A stretch of 6,547 nt of DNA from a bacterium (lineage in GTDB: Bacteria > Planctomycetota > J058 > JAJDCP01): the NCBI GenBank assembly GCA_030428695.1, contig JAUIEM010000473.1, positions 1 through 6,547 on the forward strand. Reading direction: 5' to 3'. The notes beneath the pieces were generated by a model, which saw only the letters and a program-made list of their open reading frames with translations, was not told the origin of the DNA and did not search any database. The position numbers and the translations under genes are program-made. Each line of letters starts with the position of its first letter. Position 1 is the first letter of the stretch. Shown in pieces: positions 1 to 5,899 of this stretch.

Positions 1-232
1 CCCGCCGCAGACCGAGCCGGGCGACGGCGTCCCTGCGCATCAGGGCCGCGACCGGGCCAGGGAAGCGGCGCAGCCCGTCGAGCCAGGCGTCGAGCCCGGC
101 GGGCCCGGGCAGAGTGCCGTCGTACAGCCTGAGGCTCGGCTCGAGGGCGCCGTCCGCCGGCCCGAGCTCCGGCTCCGCGGGGCCGCCGAGCACCAGCCGC
201 CAGCGCCGCGTGCGTTCGTCCCGCTCAGCCAT
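1..232 (-). CDS. VWA domain-containing protein of the MoxR/DUF5682 cluster (N-terminal 77 residues, runs off left edge)
   Basis: Only the N-terminus is present, with the frame open to the window edge. Two short stretches resemble the start of VWA proteins that accompany DUF5682: RRWRLVLGG at about residues 9-17, and PVAALMRRDAVARLGL at about 60-75, matching the usual Val-Met-x-x-Asp-Ala-x-x-x-Leu pattern ahead of the VWA fold. The VWA domain and its MIDAS metal site would lie outside the window, so the call rests on these motifs and on gene order. The ATG at 232-230 is preferred over the adjacent ATG at 235-233, because GGAGG (238-242) is 5 nt from the former and only 2 nt from the latter. 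The start overlaps the DUF5682 stop by 8 bases (ATGGCTGA), which suggests coupled translation. In such systems the VWA protein is thought to act as a metal-dependent adaptor for the MoxR ATPase; that role is inferred. Confidence 0.78.
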   Translation of the reverse strand, partial: MAERDERTRRWRLVLGGPAEPELGPADGALEPSLRLYDGTLPGPAGLDAWLDGLRRFPGPVAALMRRDAVARLGLRR

Positions 233-2387
233 CATCCCCTCCGAGCAGCAGGCGCAGCACCGGCTCGAGCAGCGCGGCCCGGGCTGGGTGCGGGGCGGGC
301 GGCAGGGGCGCCGGTCCGGGCTCGCGCAGGCGGGCGGCGATGCCGCGCCGGGCGGCGGGCGGGAAGGCGGCGAAGGCGCGGCGCAGCAGCGGCAGGACGG
401 CGAGGAATTCCGCCTCGGGCAGGGCCTGCAGCCAGCGGTCCAGGGCTTCCCACAGGGGGGCGAGGTCCGGCAGCAGCAGCTCCCCGTCAGCGAGCAGTCC
501 CTCGCTCCAGGCGGCGGCCTCCTCCGCGGCTTCGGGCCGCAGGTGCAGGGCGACGAGCGCGCCGAGCGCCGCGGCGGAGAGCTCCCCGTCCTCGAGCAGC
601 AGGCGGCAGAACCCCCCGCGCAGCAGCGCCGGCAGCTGGCGGTCCCGCAGCCGCGCCGCGAGCAACCCGCGCCAGCGGACGAGGAGCGCGGCGGACGCCC
701 CCTCCCCGAGCCGGACCGCGTCGCGCACGGCCCGGATGCCCGCGAGGAGCTCCCGGGCGGCGGCGGGAGCCCGGCCGCGCAGGGCGGTGGGAAGCGCGAC
801 GCAGAGCCTGGCGAAGACCTCGCGGAAGAGCGGACCTATGCGCCGCGCGGCGACCTCCGCCGGCAGGCGCACGTCCCCGTAGCGCAAGAGCCGCGCCAGA
901 GGCGGCAGGGCGCGCATCAGCTCGACCAGGTCGGGGGCGACGGCCGTGCGGTCGCGCAGCGCCCGCAGGAGGTCGGGCAGCGCCGCGGGCAGGTCGGCCT
1001 GCAGACAGGTCTCGAGCAACGCGACCAGGGCGGGCAGCCGGGCGGCTTCCCAGGTCTGCTCGCGCAGGGCCGCCGCGGCCGCGGCCTCCAGGGTGCCGCC
1101 GTGGCGGCCGGCCTCCCGCAGCCGCAGGTCGAAGTCCGGACGCCAGGCGAGCTGCCAGCGCTCCTTGAAGGTCCCCGTCCCGCGCCGCGGCAGGCGGGTC
1201 CCCCAGGGCACGCCGAGCAGCTGGAGCCGCGCGAGCAGGGCGCTCTTCTCACGCTGCCGGGGCTTGCGCAGGTCGAGGTCCAGGCGCCGGTTGCGCGGCC
1301 CGAAGCGCAGCCGCTTGAGCGACGCGTACACCTCGCGCTGCAGCGGCAGCCGCGGCACGTCCGCCGGCACCCGCCCGCGGCCCTCCCCGCCTTCCAGCGC
1401 CCGCAGCACCGCCAGCCGCCGCGGGTCGCCGTCGCCGAGCACGGTCTCCGCCGCTTCCCGCAGCTCGCCGCGCCCCGGCCGCGGGATCCCGCGCAGCGCC
1501 GCCAGGGCCCGCGCCAGGCGCAGGGCGGCGATCGCCCCGGCCGGGGAGGCGGGGAAGCCGCGCTCGCGCAGGCCGCGCGCCAGGCGGCTCAACCAGGCCG
1601 GACCGGGGGCGCGGCGGGTGCGAAACAGGTGGGCGGACCAGCCCGGCGCCTCCACCCCCGCCCCGTAGCCGCTGCGGCGCGCGAGCTGGGGCGCGTCCCA
1701 GGCCGTCCAGGTGGCCTGGACCCGGACCCGCGGCAGGCCCTTGAGCAGCGCCTGGTCGGCGGCCGCCGGCGGCAGGTCCCGCAGCGCCGGGGCGTGCCAG
1801 GCACCGCAGACGACGGCGATCCTGTGGAAGTCGCGCCGGGCGCGGCGCAGGACCCGCCGCATCGCCGCCTCGCGCAGGAGCTGCCTGCGGGCAGGCGGCC
1901 CGTGCTCCCTCCGCAGCTCCGCCATCGCCTCGAGCAGCGCCGGAAACAGCCCGCGACCGCGCGGGTTCTCCTCGACGGCGCGTTCCCACCAGTCCTCCTC
2001 GAAGCCGCAGGCCACCCCGATCTCCGCGAGCGGATCCCGCGGCGGACCCTCCTCGGGCAGGGCGAGCTGGCGGGCGTAGGGGAGATCGCAGAAGCGCGCC
2101 GGGATCTTCCGGGAAGCGGCGTAACGCAGGGCCTGCCACTCCGGCGAGAAGGCGGCGAAGGGGAAGGCGACGCCGCGGCCGGGCGCGGCCTCCGGATAGA
2201 CCAGCAGCGCGATCGGCGGACGCAGCTCGCGGCGCGCGACGAAGGCCAGCAGCCGGTCGGCCTCGGGCGGCCCCTCGACCAGCACGCAGTCCGGCCGCAG
2301 GCGCCCGAGCGCCGCCCGCAGATGGCGCGCGCAGCCCGGCCCGTGGTGGCGGACGCCGAAGATCACGACCTCGGTCTCGCGGGGCAT
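225..2387 (-). CDS. DUF5682 family protein (MoxR/VWA-cluster partner, YehM-like)
   Basis: A 720-residue protein of unknown biochemical function with clear DUF5682 hallmarks. These are FGVRHHGPG at residues 10-18, LVEGPPEAD at 36-44, a GAWH motif at about 195-198, SGYGAGVEAPGW at about 239-250, and TFKERWQLAW at about 406-415. The second half is Leu/Ala/Arg-rich and looks like helical repeats. No signal peptide or membrane segment is seen, so it is probably cytoplasmic. The conserved His residues near the N-terminus could be functional, but no activity is assigned to the family to my knowledge. The frame stays open upstream to 2486, but the ATG at 2387 is chosen because AGGAGG (2392-2397) lies 4 nt before it and family homology begins there. 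The length is close to that of E. coli YehM. It normally sits directly after a MoxR gene; here a gene on the opposite strand separates the two. It overlaps the downstream VWA gene. Confidence 0.92.
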   Translation of the reverse strand: MPRETEVVIFGVRHHGPGCARHLRAALGRLRPDCVLVEGPPEADRLLAFVARRELRPPIALLVYPEAAPGRGVAFPFAAFSPEWQALRYAASRKIPARFCDLPYARQLALPEEGPPRDPLAEIGVACGFEEDWWERAVEENPRGRGLFPALLEAMAELRREHGPPARRQLLREAAMRRVLRRARRDFHRIAVVCGAWHAPALRDLPPAAADQALLKGLPRVRVQATWTAWDAPQLARRSGYGAGVEAPGWSAHLFRTRRAPGPAWLSRLARGLRERGFPASPAGAIAALRLARALAALRGIPRPGRGELREAAETVLGDGDPRRLAVLRALEGGEGRGRVPADVPRLPLQREVYASLKRLRFGPRNRRLDLDLRKPRQREKSALLARLQLLGVPWGTRLPRRGTGTFKERWQLAWRPDFDLRLREAGRHGGTLEAAAAAALREQTWEAARLPALVALLETCLQADLPAALPDLLRALRDRTAVAPDLVELMRALPPLARLLRYGDVRLPAEVAARRIGPLFREVFARLCVALPTALRGRAPAAARELLAGIRAVRDAVRLGEGASAALLVRWRGLLAARLRDRQLPALLRGGFCRLLLEDGELSAAALGALVALHLRPEAAEEAAAWSEGLLADGELLLPDLAPLWEALDRWLQALPEAEFLAVLPLLRRAFAAFPPAARRGIAARLREPGPAPLPPAPHPARAALLEPVLRLLLGGDDG

Positions 2388-2391
2388 CGCC

Positions 2392-2397
2392 CCTCCT
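2392..2397 (-). promoter_or_regulatory. Ribosome binding site of the DUF5682 gene
   Basis: AGGAGG on the minus strand, 4 nt before the ATG at 2387-2385. It decides the start against in-frame upstream ATGs, the furthest at 2486, whose extra 33 residues are compositionally unlike the family N-terminus. Confidence 0.75.
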
Positions 2398-2562
2398 GTC
2401 GTCGCTCGGTCCTGCAGCCTATCCGCATCGGGCGCGGCCTGCATCCATGCTTCTGCTGGTGCTGTGCCCGAGCTCCTTCCCCGCACTGCATCGCGGCTTC
2501 CGGATCAAGATCGCGAGCGCGGCCTCGATCCGAGAGGATGGCGCCGGCACCGCTTTGCGTGG

Positions 2563-2597
2563 CGTCTTCCGGGACGGCTGCGCCGCCCCGAAAGACG
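2563..2597 (-). repeat. Long hairpin, 16-bp stem with 3-nt loop, fully paired only in minus-strand RNA
   Basis: Bases 2563-2578 pair with 2582-2597 around loop 2579-2581. On the plus strand two positions are mismatched (2569 with 2591, C-A; 2574 with 2586, A-C). On the minus strand both become G-U wobbles, giving an uninterrupted 16-bp RNA stem. This favours a role in RNA read leftward, toward DUF5682. No T-run follows on either strand, so it is not a standard intrinsic terminator. Confidence 0.65.
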
Positions 2598-2624
2598 ATG
2601 GGAAACCCGGCCTCCCTCCGCGCA

Positions 2625-2640
2625 ACGGCGCAAGCGCCGT
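2625..2640. repeat. Compact perfect hairpin ACGGCGC-AA-GCGCCGT
   Basis: A perfect 7-bp inverted repeat with a 2-base AA spacer; in RNA the loop would be CAAG on a 6-bp stem. It shares the core GGCGCAAGCGCC with the hairpin about 50 bases further right, which suggests a repeated unit. Confidence 0.65.
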
Positions 2641-2674
2641 CGCCCGGCGCCCGGCTTTCCCGCTCCAGTCGGCA

Positions 2675-2692
2675 GCCGGCGCAAGCGCCGGC
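2675..2692. repeat. Compact perfect hairpin GCCGGCGC-AA-GCGCCGGC
   Basis: A perfect 8-bp inverted repeat with the same AA spacer and the same GGCGCAAGCGCC core as the hairpin at 2625-2640. Its right arm is also the start of the right-hand copy of the 23-bp direct repeat. It ends 64 bases before the plus-strand start codon. No T-run follows. Confidence 0.65.
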
Positions 2693-2744
2693 ACCGACTT
2701 GCGTGGCAGTTGATGATCAGCGACCATCGTAGCATTCCGAACCC

Positions 2745-2750
2745 GGAGGA
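2745..2750 (+). promoter_or_regulatory. Ribosome binding site of the ExbD-toroid gene
   Basis: GGAGGA, 6 nt before the ATG at 2757-2759. Strong match and good spacing; it fixes the start just ahead of a convincing signal peptide. Confidence 0.85.
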
Positions 2751-2756
2751 ATCGCG

Positions 2757-4814
2757 ATGCGCCGCGCGGCCCTTCTGTCCGCCCTGCTCTGCACGCTCTG
2801 TCTCGGCCAGCACGCCGAGGACAGCGTCGCCCACGCCGCCGATTGGGAGACGGGCGCCTGGCCCGCGGTCGACGCGCTCGTCCTGCCCGAGCTCAGCGCC
2901 GAGTTGACGAACCTGCTCGCGGCAGCGCCCCCGCCCTACGAGAAGCTGACCGCGGCCGTCGTGCGGCTCGAGCATGTCGAGGCGCGGGGCTACGGTGTCC
3001 GGCTCGAGCGCGACAGTCGCTGGGCGGGCCTGCAGCTGCCGCGCACGACGGAGGTCGCCGAGGAAGGGCCGCTGCGCCTCGCCCTGCGCCTGGTCGCGGG
3101 CCGCCCCCTGCTCTCGACCGGTGGCGAAGCGCTCGCGCTCGACACCCTCGGCGCGCTGCTCGCGGACCGGCCCGCCGTCCAGCTGCACGTCGCCGGGGAC
3201 GTGCCCTGCGGCTTCGCGATCAGCCTGACGGCGCGGCTGCTCGACGCCGGGGTGATGCCGACCTTCACGGTCGTCCCGCGCCCGCAGTCCGCCCCGCCGG
3301 TGCCCGCCGCCCTGCTCGCCGAGCTGTTCGCGCGCGAGAGCCCGGCGCTGCCCCGCGACTGGGAGCTGCCGCGCATCGCCCTGCGCATCCGGGCCGACGC
3401 CCGGGTTCCCTGGAGCGAGGTGTCGACGCTGCTCGACGCCTGCTCCCGGCACGATGTGTACCGCTTCACCTTCACGGCGCGGGTCGGCGCGCGCGAGCTC
3501 GACCTCTCCCTGCTGCCGGGGACGGTGCCACCGCAGAGCGCGCCGCTGGTGGCGATCCCCGAGGTCGAGCTGACGGAGGAGATCCCGCGCGGCACCAACT
3601 TCGACAACATGTCGAACAAGAACCTCGACTCGACCGCCGTGGAGGATGCGTTCGGCATCGGGGGCGGCGCGGCGGGGACCTTCGGCACGCGCTTCGGCCG
3701 CGAGGCCCTCGCGGCCGAAGGCGGCACCGAGGAGTCGGAGGCGGCGGTCGGCGCGGCCCTGGCCTGGCTCGACCGGCACCAGACCAAGGAAGGTGCGCGG
3801 CGCGGCGCCTGGCGCGCCGAGGGCTGGCCGGACCGCTGCGCGCTCGACGGGCACGCGCCCTGCTCGGGACCGAGCTTCGCGGAACCCGACAAGGTCGGGC
3901 CGGGCCGTGGCGACGGCGACTACGACGTCGGCGTCACCGCCCTCGCCCTGCTCGCCTTCCTCGGCCACGGCGAGACGCACAAGATCGGCGCCCACAAGCG
4001 CACGGTGCGGACCGGCCTCGACTGGCTGCGCGCCCAGCAGGACGCCGACGGCGCGATCGGCTGGGACCCGATGATGGGCGAGAGCGTCTACAACCACGCC
4101 CTGGCGACGACCGCGCTGTGCGAGGCCCTCGCGATGAGCCGCGACTTCCGCCTCGAGAAGGCCGCGCAGGCCGCGGTCGACTGGTGCCTCGCCGCCCAGA
4201 ACCCGGGGATGGGCTGGCAGTACGGCGTGCGGACGGGGAAGAACGACAGCTCGGTGACCAGCGCGATGGTAATGGCCCTGAAGGCCGCGCAGGCCGCCGG
4301 CCTCGAGGTTCCCGCCGAGACCTTCGCCGACGCGCGGGGCTGGTTCGACCGGGCGACCGCCCTCGACGGCCGCACCGGCTACAACGCCCCCGGCTCCGGC
4401 AGCGCCTTCATGCCGGCCCTCGAGCGGGCGATCGGCGGCGAGATGTACCGCGAGCTGCCGGTGATGACCGCGGCGGCCGTCGCCTCCCGCATCGCCGCTG
4501 GCGAGGAGCGGACGAGCGAGGCCATCGCGGCCGGCGCGGAGGTGCTGCTCGGCGAGCTGCCCGCCTGGGACGGCGAGGGCTACCAGGGCGTGAGCTTCTA
4601 CTACTGGTATTACGGGACGCTCGCGATGTTTCAGCTCGGCGGCGAAGGCTGGACGACATGGAATCAGGCGCTGCAGGAGGCCCTGGTGCCGACCCAGCGC
4701 GACGACGGCAGCTGGGACCCCCTCGGCGAGTGGGCCTTCGTCGGCGGGCGGGTGTACGCGACCGCCCTGAACGCCCTCAGCCTCGAGATCTACTACCGCT
4801 TCCCGCGGGACTGA
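2757..4814 (+). CDS. Exported protein with two ExbD/TolR-like domains and a C-terminal squalene-cyclase-like alpha-toroid
   Basis: A 685-residue protein. Residues 1-28 look like a Sec signal: Arg2-Arg3, a hydrophobic run, then likely cleavage near AHA-A (25-28). No lipobox is seen. Residues about 105-173 resemble an ExbD/TolR periplasmic domain (beta strand, L-x-x-L helix, then DAGV and a beta strand). Residues about 203-250 look like a second, shorter one (ALRIRADARVPWSEV). A glycine-rich junction follows, GIGGG at 301-304. The rest is a prenyltransferase/squalene-oxidase-type helical toroid with QW-like motifs near 334-352, 422-436, 475-487 and 647-653. YYWYYG lies at 615-620, and GGRVYATALNALSLEIYYR is near the C-terminus. 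The DxDD acid of squalene-hopene cyclase is absent; the nearest is DGDYD at 386-390, in the family's usual DVGVTALALLAF helix. Terpene cyclisation is therefore not supported; a periplasmic binding or scaffold role is possible. The function is unknown. Confidence 0.88.
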   Translation: MRRAALLSALLCTLCLGQHAEDSVAHAADWETGAWPAVDALVLPELSAELTNLLAAAPPPYEKLTAAVVRLEHVEARGYGVRLERDSRWAGLQLPRTTEVAEEGPLRLALRLVAGRPLLSTGGEALALDTLGALLADRPAVQLHVAGDVPCGFAISLTARLLDAGVMPTFTVVPRPQSAPPVPAALLAELFARESPALPRDWELPRIALRIRADARVPWSEVSTLLDACSRHDVYRFTFTARVGARELDLSLLPGTVPPQSAPLVAIPEVELTEEIPRGTNFDNMSNKNLDSTAVEDAFGIGGGAAGTFGTRFGREALAAEGGTEESEAAVGAALAWLDRHQTKEGARRGAWRAEGWPDRCALDGHAPCSGPSFAEPDKVGPGRGDGDYDVGVTALALLAFLGHGETHKIGAHKRTVRTGLDWLRAQQDADGAIGWDPMMGESVYNHALATTALCEALAMSRDFRLEKAAQAAVDWCLAAQNPGMGWQYGVRTGKNDSSVTSAMVMALKAAQAAGLEVPAETFADARGWFDRATALDGRTGYNAPGSGSAFMPALERAIGGEMYRELPVMTAAAVASRIAAGEERTSEAIAAGAEVLLGELPAWDGEGYQGVSFYYWYYGTLAMFQLGGEGWTTWNQALQEALVPTQRDDGSWDPLGEWAFVGGRVYATALNALSLEIYYRFPRD

Positions 4815-5899
4815 GGGCCCTCGAGCACCTCGAGGCAGGCGCGGTACAGGTCCTGCCAGCCATCCCTGCGCTTGACGACCGCGTCGAGGTAGTCGAGCCA
4901 GGCGACGCGGTCACCCCCCGGGTCCTTGATCACCGTGCCGGTCAGGCCGGAGGCGACGTCGGCGGCGCGCAGCACGCCGTCGCCGAAGCAGGCCGCCTGC
5001 GCGAGCCCGCCGTGCAGCACCGCGATCGCCTCGGCGGTCGAGAGGGTCCCGCTCGGGCGCTGCAGGCGGCGCGGACCGTCGTCGCTCTGGCCGGCGCGCA
5101 GCTCCCGGAACATCCGCACCACCCGCCGCACCTCCCGGGCCGCGGGCAGCTGCGCCGGCAGCGGCAGGGCCTCGCCGAGCTCGGCGACGCGCTGCTCGAC
5201 GATGCGCACCTCCTCCTCCAGGCTGACGGGCAGCGGCAGAACGACGGTGTTGAAGCGCCGCATCAGCGCGCTCGACAGCTCGTGCACGCCGCGGTCGCGG
5301 TCGTTCGCGGTCGCGATCAGGTTGAAGCCGGGCACCGCCTGCACCTCGCTCTGCAGCTCGGGGATCGGCAGCGTCTTCTCGGACAGCACGCTGATCAGCG
5401 TGTCCTGCACCTCGCCGGGGATGCGCGTCAGCTCCTCGACCCGGACGATCTTCCCCGCCCGCATGCCGGCCAACAGCGGGCTGTCGACCAGGGCGTCGGC
5501 GCTCGGCCCGTCGGCGAGCAGCTTCGCGTAGTTCCAGCTGTAGCGCAGGGCCGCCTCGTCGGTGCCGGCGGTGCCCTGGATCAAGACGGTGGAGTCTCCG
5601 CTGATCGCCGCCGCGAGGTGCTCGCTCAGCCAGGACTTCGCGGTGCCCGGCACGCCGAACAGGAGGAGCGCGCGCTCGGTCAGCAGGGTCGCGATCGCGA
5701 TCTCGACCAGCTCCTTGCGGCCGATGTACTTCGGGCGGATCGCGACGCTCCCGACCTCGCCCCCGAGCAGATAGCGCCGCACCGCGCGCGGCGAGAGCTT
5801 CCAGCCCGGCGGCCGCGGATGCGTGTCGAGCGCCGCGAGGGAGGAGAGCTCGTCGGCGTAGAGCTGCTCGGCGTGGGGGCGCAACACTTCGGGGTTCAT
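4793..5899 (-). CDS. MoxR-family AAA+ ATPase (YehL-like)
   Basis: A 368-residue AAA+ ATPase expected to form a ring and use ATP hydrolysis to remodel partners, with DUF5682 and VWA proteins as likely co-factors. Visible motifs are Walker A GVPGTAKS at 82-89, a Walker B region IVRVEE at 151-156 with Glu155 and Glu156, sensor-1 Asn199 in NLIATAND, and Arg214-Arg215 in LMRRF as arginine-finger candidates. ELTRIPGEVQD (156-166) and the phrase GTAGTDEAALRYSWNY (109-124) are typical of the MoxR subgroup paired with DUF5682. There is no signal peptide or membrane segment, so it is cytoplasmic. The frame is open upstream to 6109, but the ATG at 5899 has AAGGAG (5908-5913) 8 nt before it, overlaps the upstream stop as ATGA, and begins where homology begins. 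Its 3' end overlaps the convergent ExbD-toroid gene by 22 bp. The length fits the family. Confidence 0.94.
   Translation of the reverse strand: MNPEVLRPHAEQLYADELSSLAALDTHPRPPGWKLSPRAVRRYLLGGEVGSVAIRPKYIGRKELVEIAIATLLTERALLLFGVPGTAKSWLSEHLAAAISGDSTVLIQGTAGTDEAALRYSWNYAKLLADGPSADALVDSPLLAGMRAGKIVRVEELTRIPGEVQDTLISVLSEKTLPIPELQSEVQAVPGFNLIATANDRDRGVHELSSALMRRFNTVVLPLPVSLEEEVRIVEQRVAELGEALPLPAQLPAAREVRRVVRMFRELRAGQSDDGPRRLQRPSGTLSTAEAIAVLHGGLAQAACFGDGVLRAADVASGLTGTVIKDPGGDRVAWLDYLDAVVKRRDGWQDLYRACLEVLEGPQSRGKR

Larger units (their letters stand above)
2541..2707. repeat. Structured intergenic element bounded by a 23-bp direct repeat
   Basis: The left copy (2541-2563) and right copy (2685-2707) share GCGCCGGCACCG, then two differing bases, then TTGCGTGGC: 21 of 23 positions identical in direct orientation. 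Between them lie one long hairpin (2563-2597) and two compact hairpins (2625-2640, 2675-2692). The segments starting CCCGGC at 2606 and 2650 also look alike and both run into GGCGCAAGCGCCG, so an internal duplication is possible. There are no long terminal inverted repeats and no transposase, so it is not a standard insertion sequence. Candidates are a REP/BIME-like dispersed repeat, a small non-autonomous element, or a structured leader or small RNA. Copy number elsewhere in the genome cannot be judged from this window. Confidence 0.6.
2388..2756. other. Divergent intergenic region with no supported gene
   Basis: This stretch separates the diverging DUF5682 and ExbD-toroid genes and must hold the promoter of the plus-strand gene, and probably one for DUF5682-VWA. 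It is visibly less GC-rich than the flanking genes; 2461-2520 is about 68% G+C by count. The part nearest the plus-strand gene (about 2708-2741) is the most A+T-rich. I see no convincing -35/-10 pair on either strand. TTGATG (2710-2715) and TAGCAT (2730-2735) are spaced only 14 nt apart. Small inverted repeats include GCATCCATGC (2441-2450) and CGGATC/GATCCG (2501-2506 with 2527-2532). The larger structured element at 2541-2707 is described separately. Short ORFs cross the region on both strands but have no recognisable start signals or domains. Confidence 0.7.

Noticed and set aside
2388..2486. An N-terminal extension of DUF5682 from ATG at 2486
   Set aside because: The extra 33 residues look non-conserved, while the ATG at 2387 has AGGAGG directly upstream and begins at the family motif region.
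2563..2692. Intrinsic terminators at the intergenic hairpins
   Set aside because: None is followed by a T-run on either strand, and the region lies between diverging 5' ends where no terminator is needed.
2541..2707. CRISPR array or insertion sequence
   Set aside because: Only two repeat copies 144 bp apart with no regular spacers, and no transposase or long terminal inverted repeats.
2419..2727. Short open frames on both strands within the intergenic region (also 2447-2713 plus)
   Set aside because: They run through the hairpin element, lack good ribosome binding sites and show no domain. They resemble the spurious hypothetical proteins often called over GC-rich repeats.
114..2732. An 872-codon open frame on the plus strand antisense to DUF5682
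   Set aside because: Composition is Arg/Gln/Gly/Pro-rich low complexity with no domain, and it lies over a gene with strong family motifs. Long antisense frames are expected at this G+C.
2505..4097. A 530-codon open frame on the minus strand antisense to the ExbD-toroid gene
   Set aside because: No recognisable domain or ribosome binding site; the opposite strand encodes a convincing exported protein in register.
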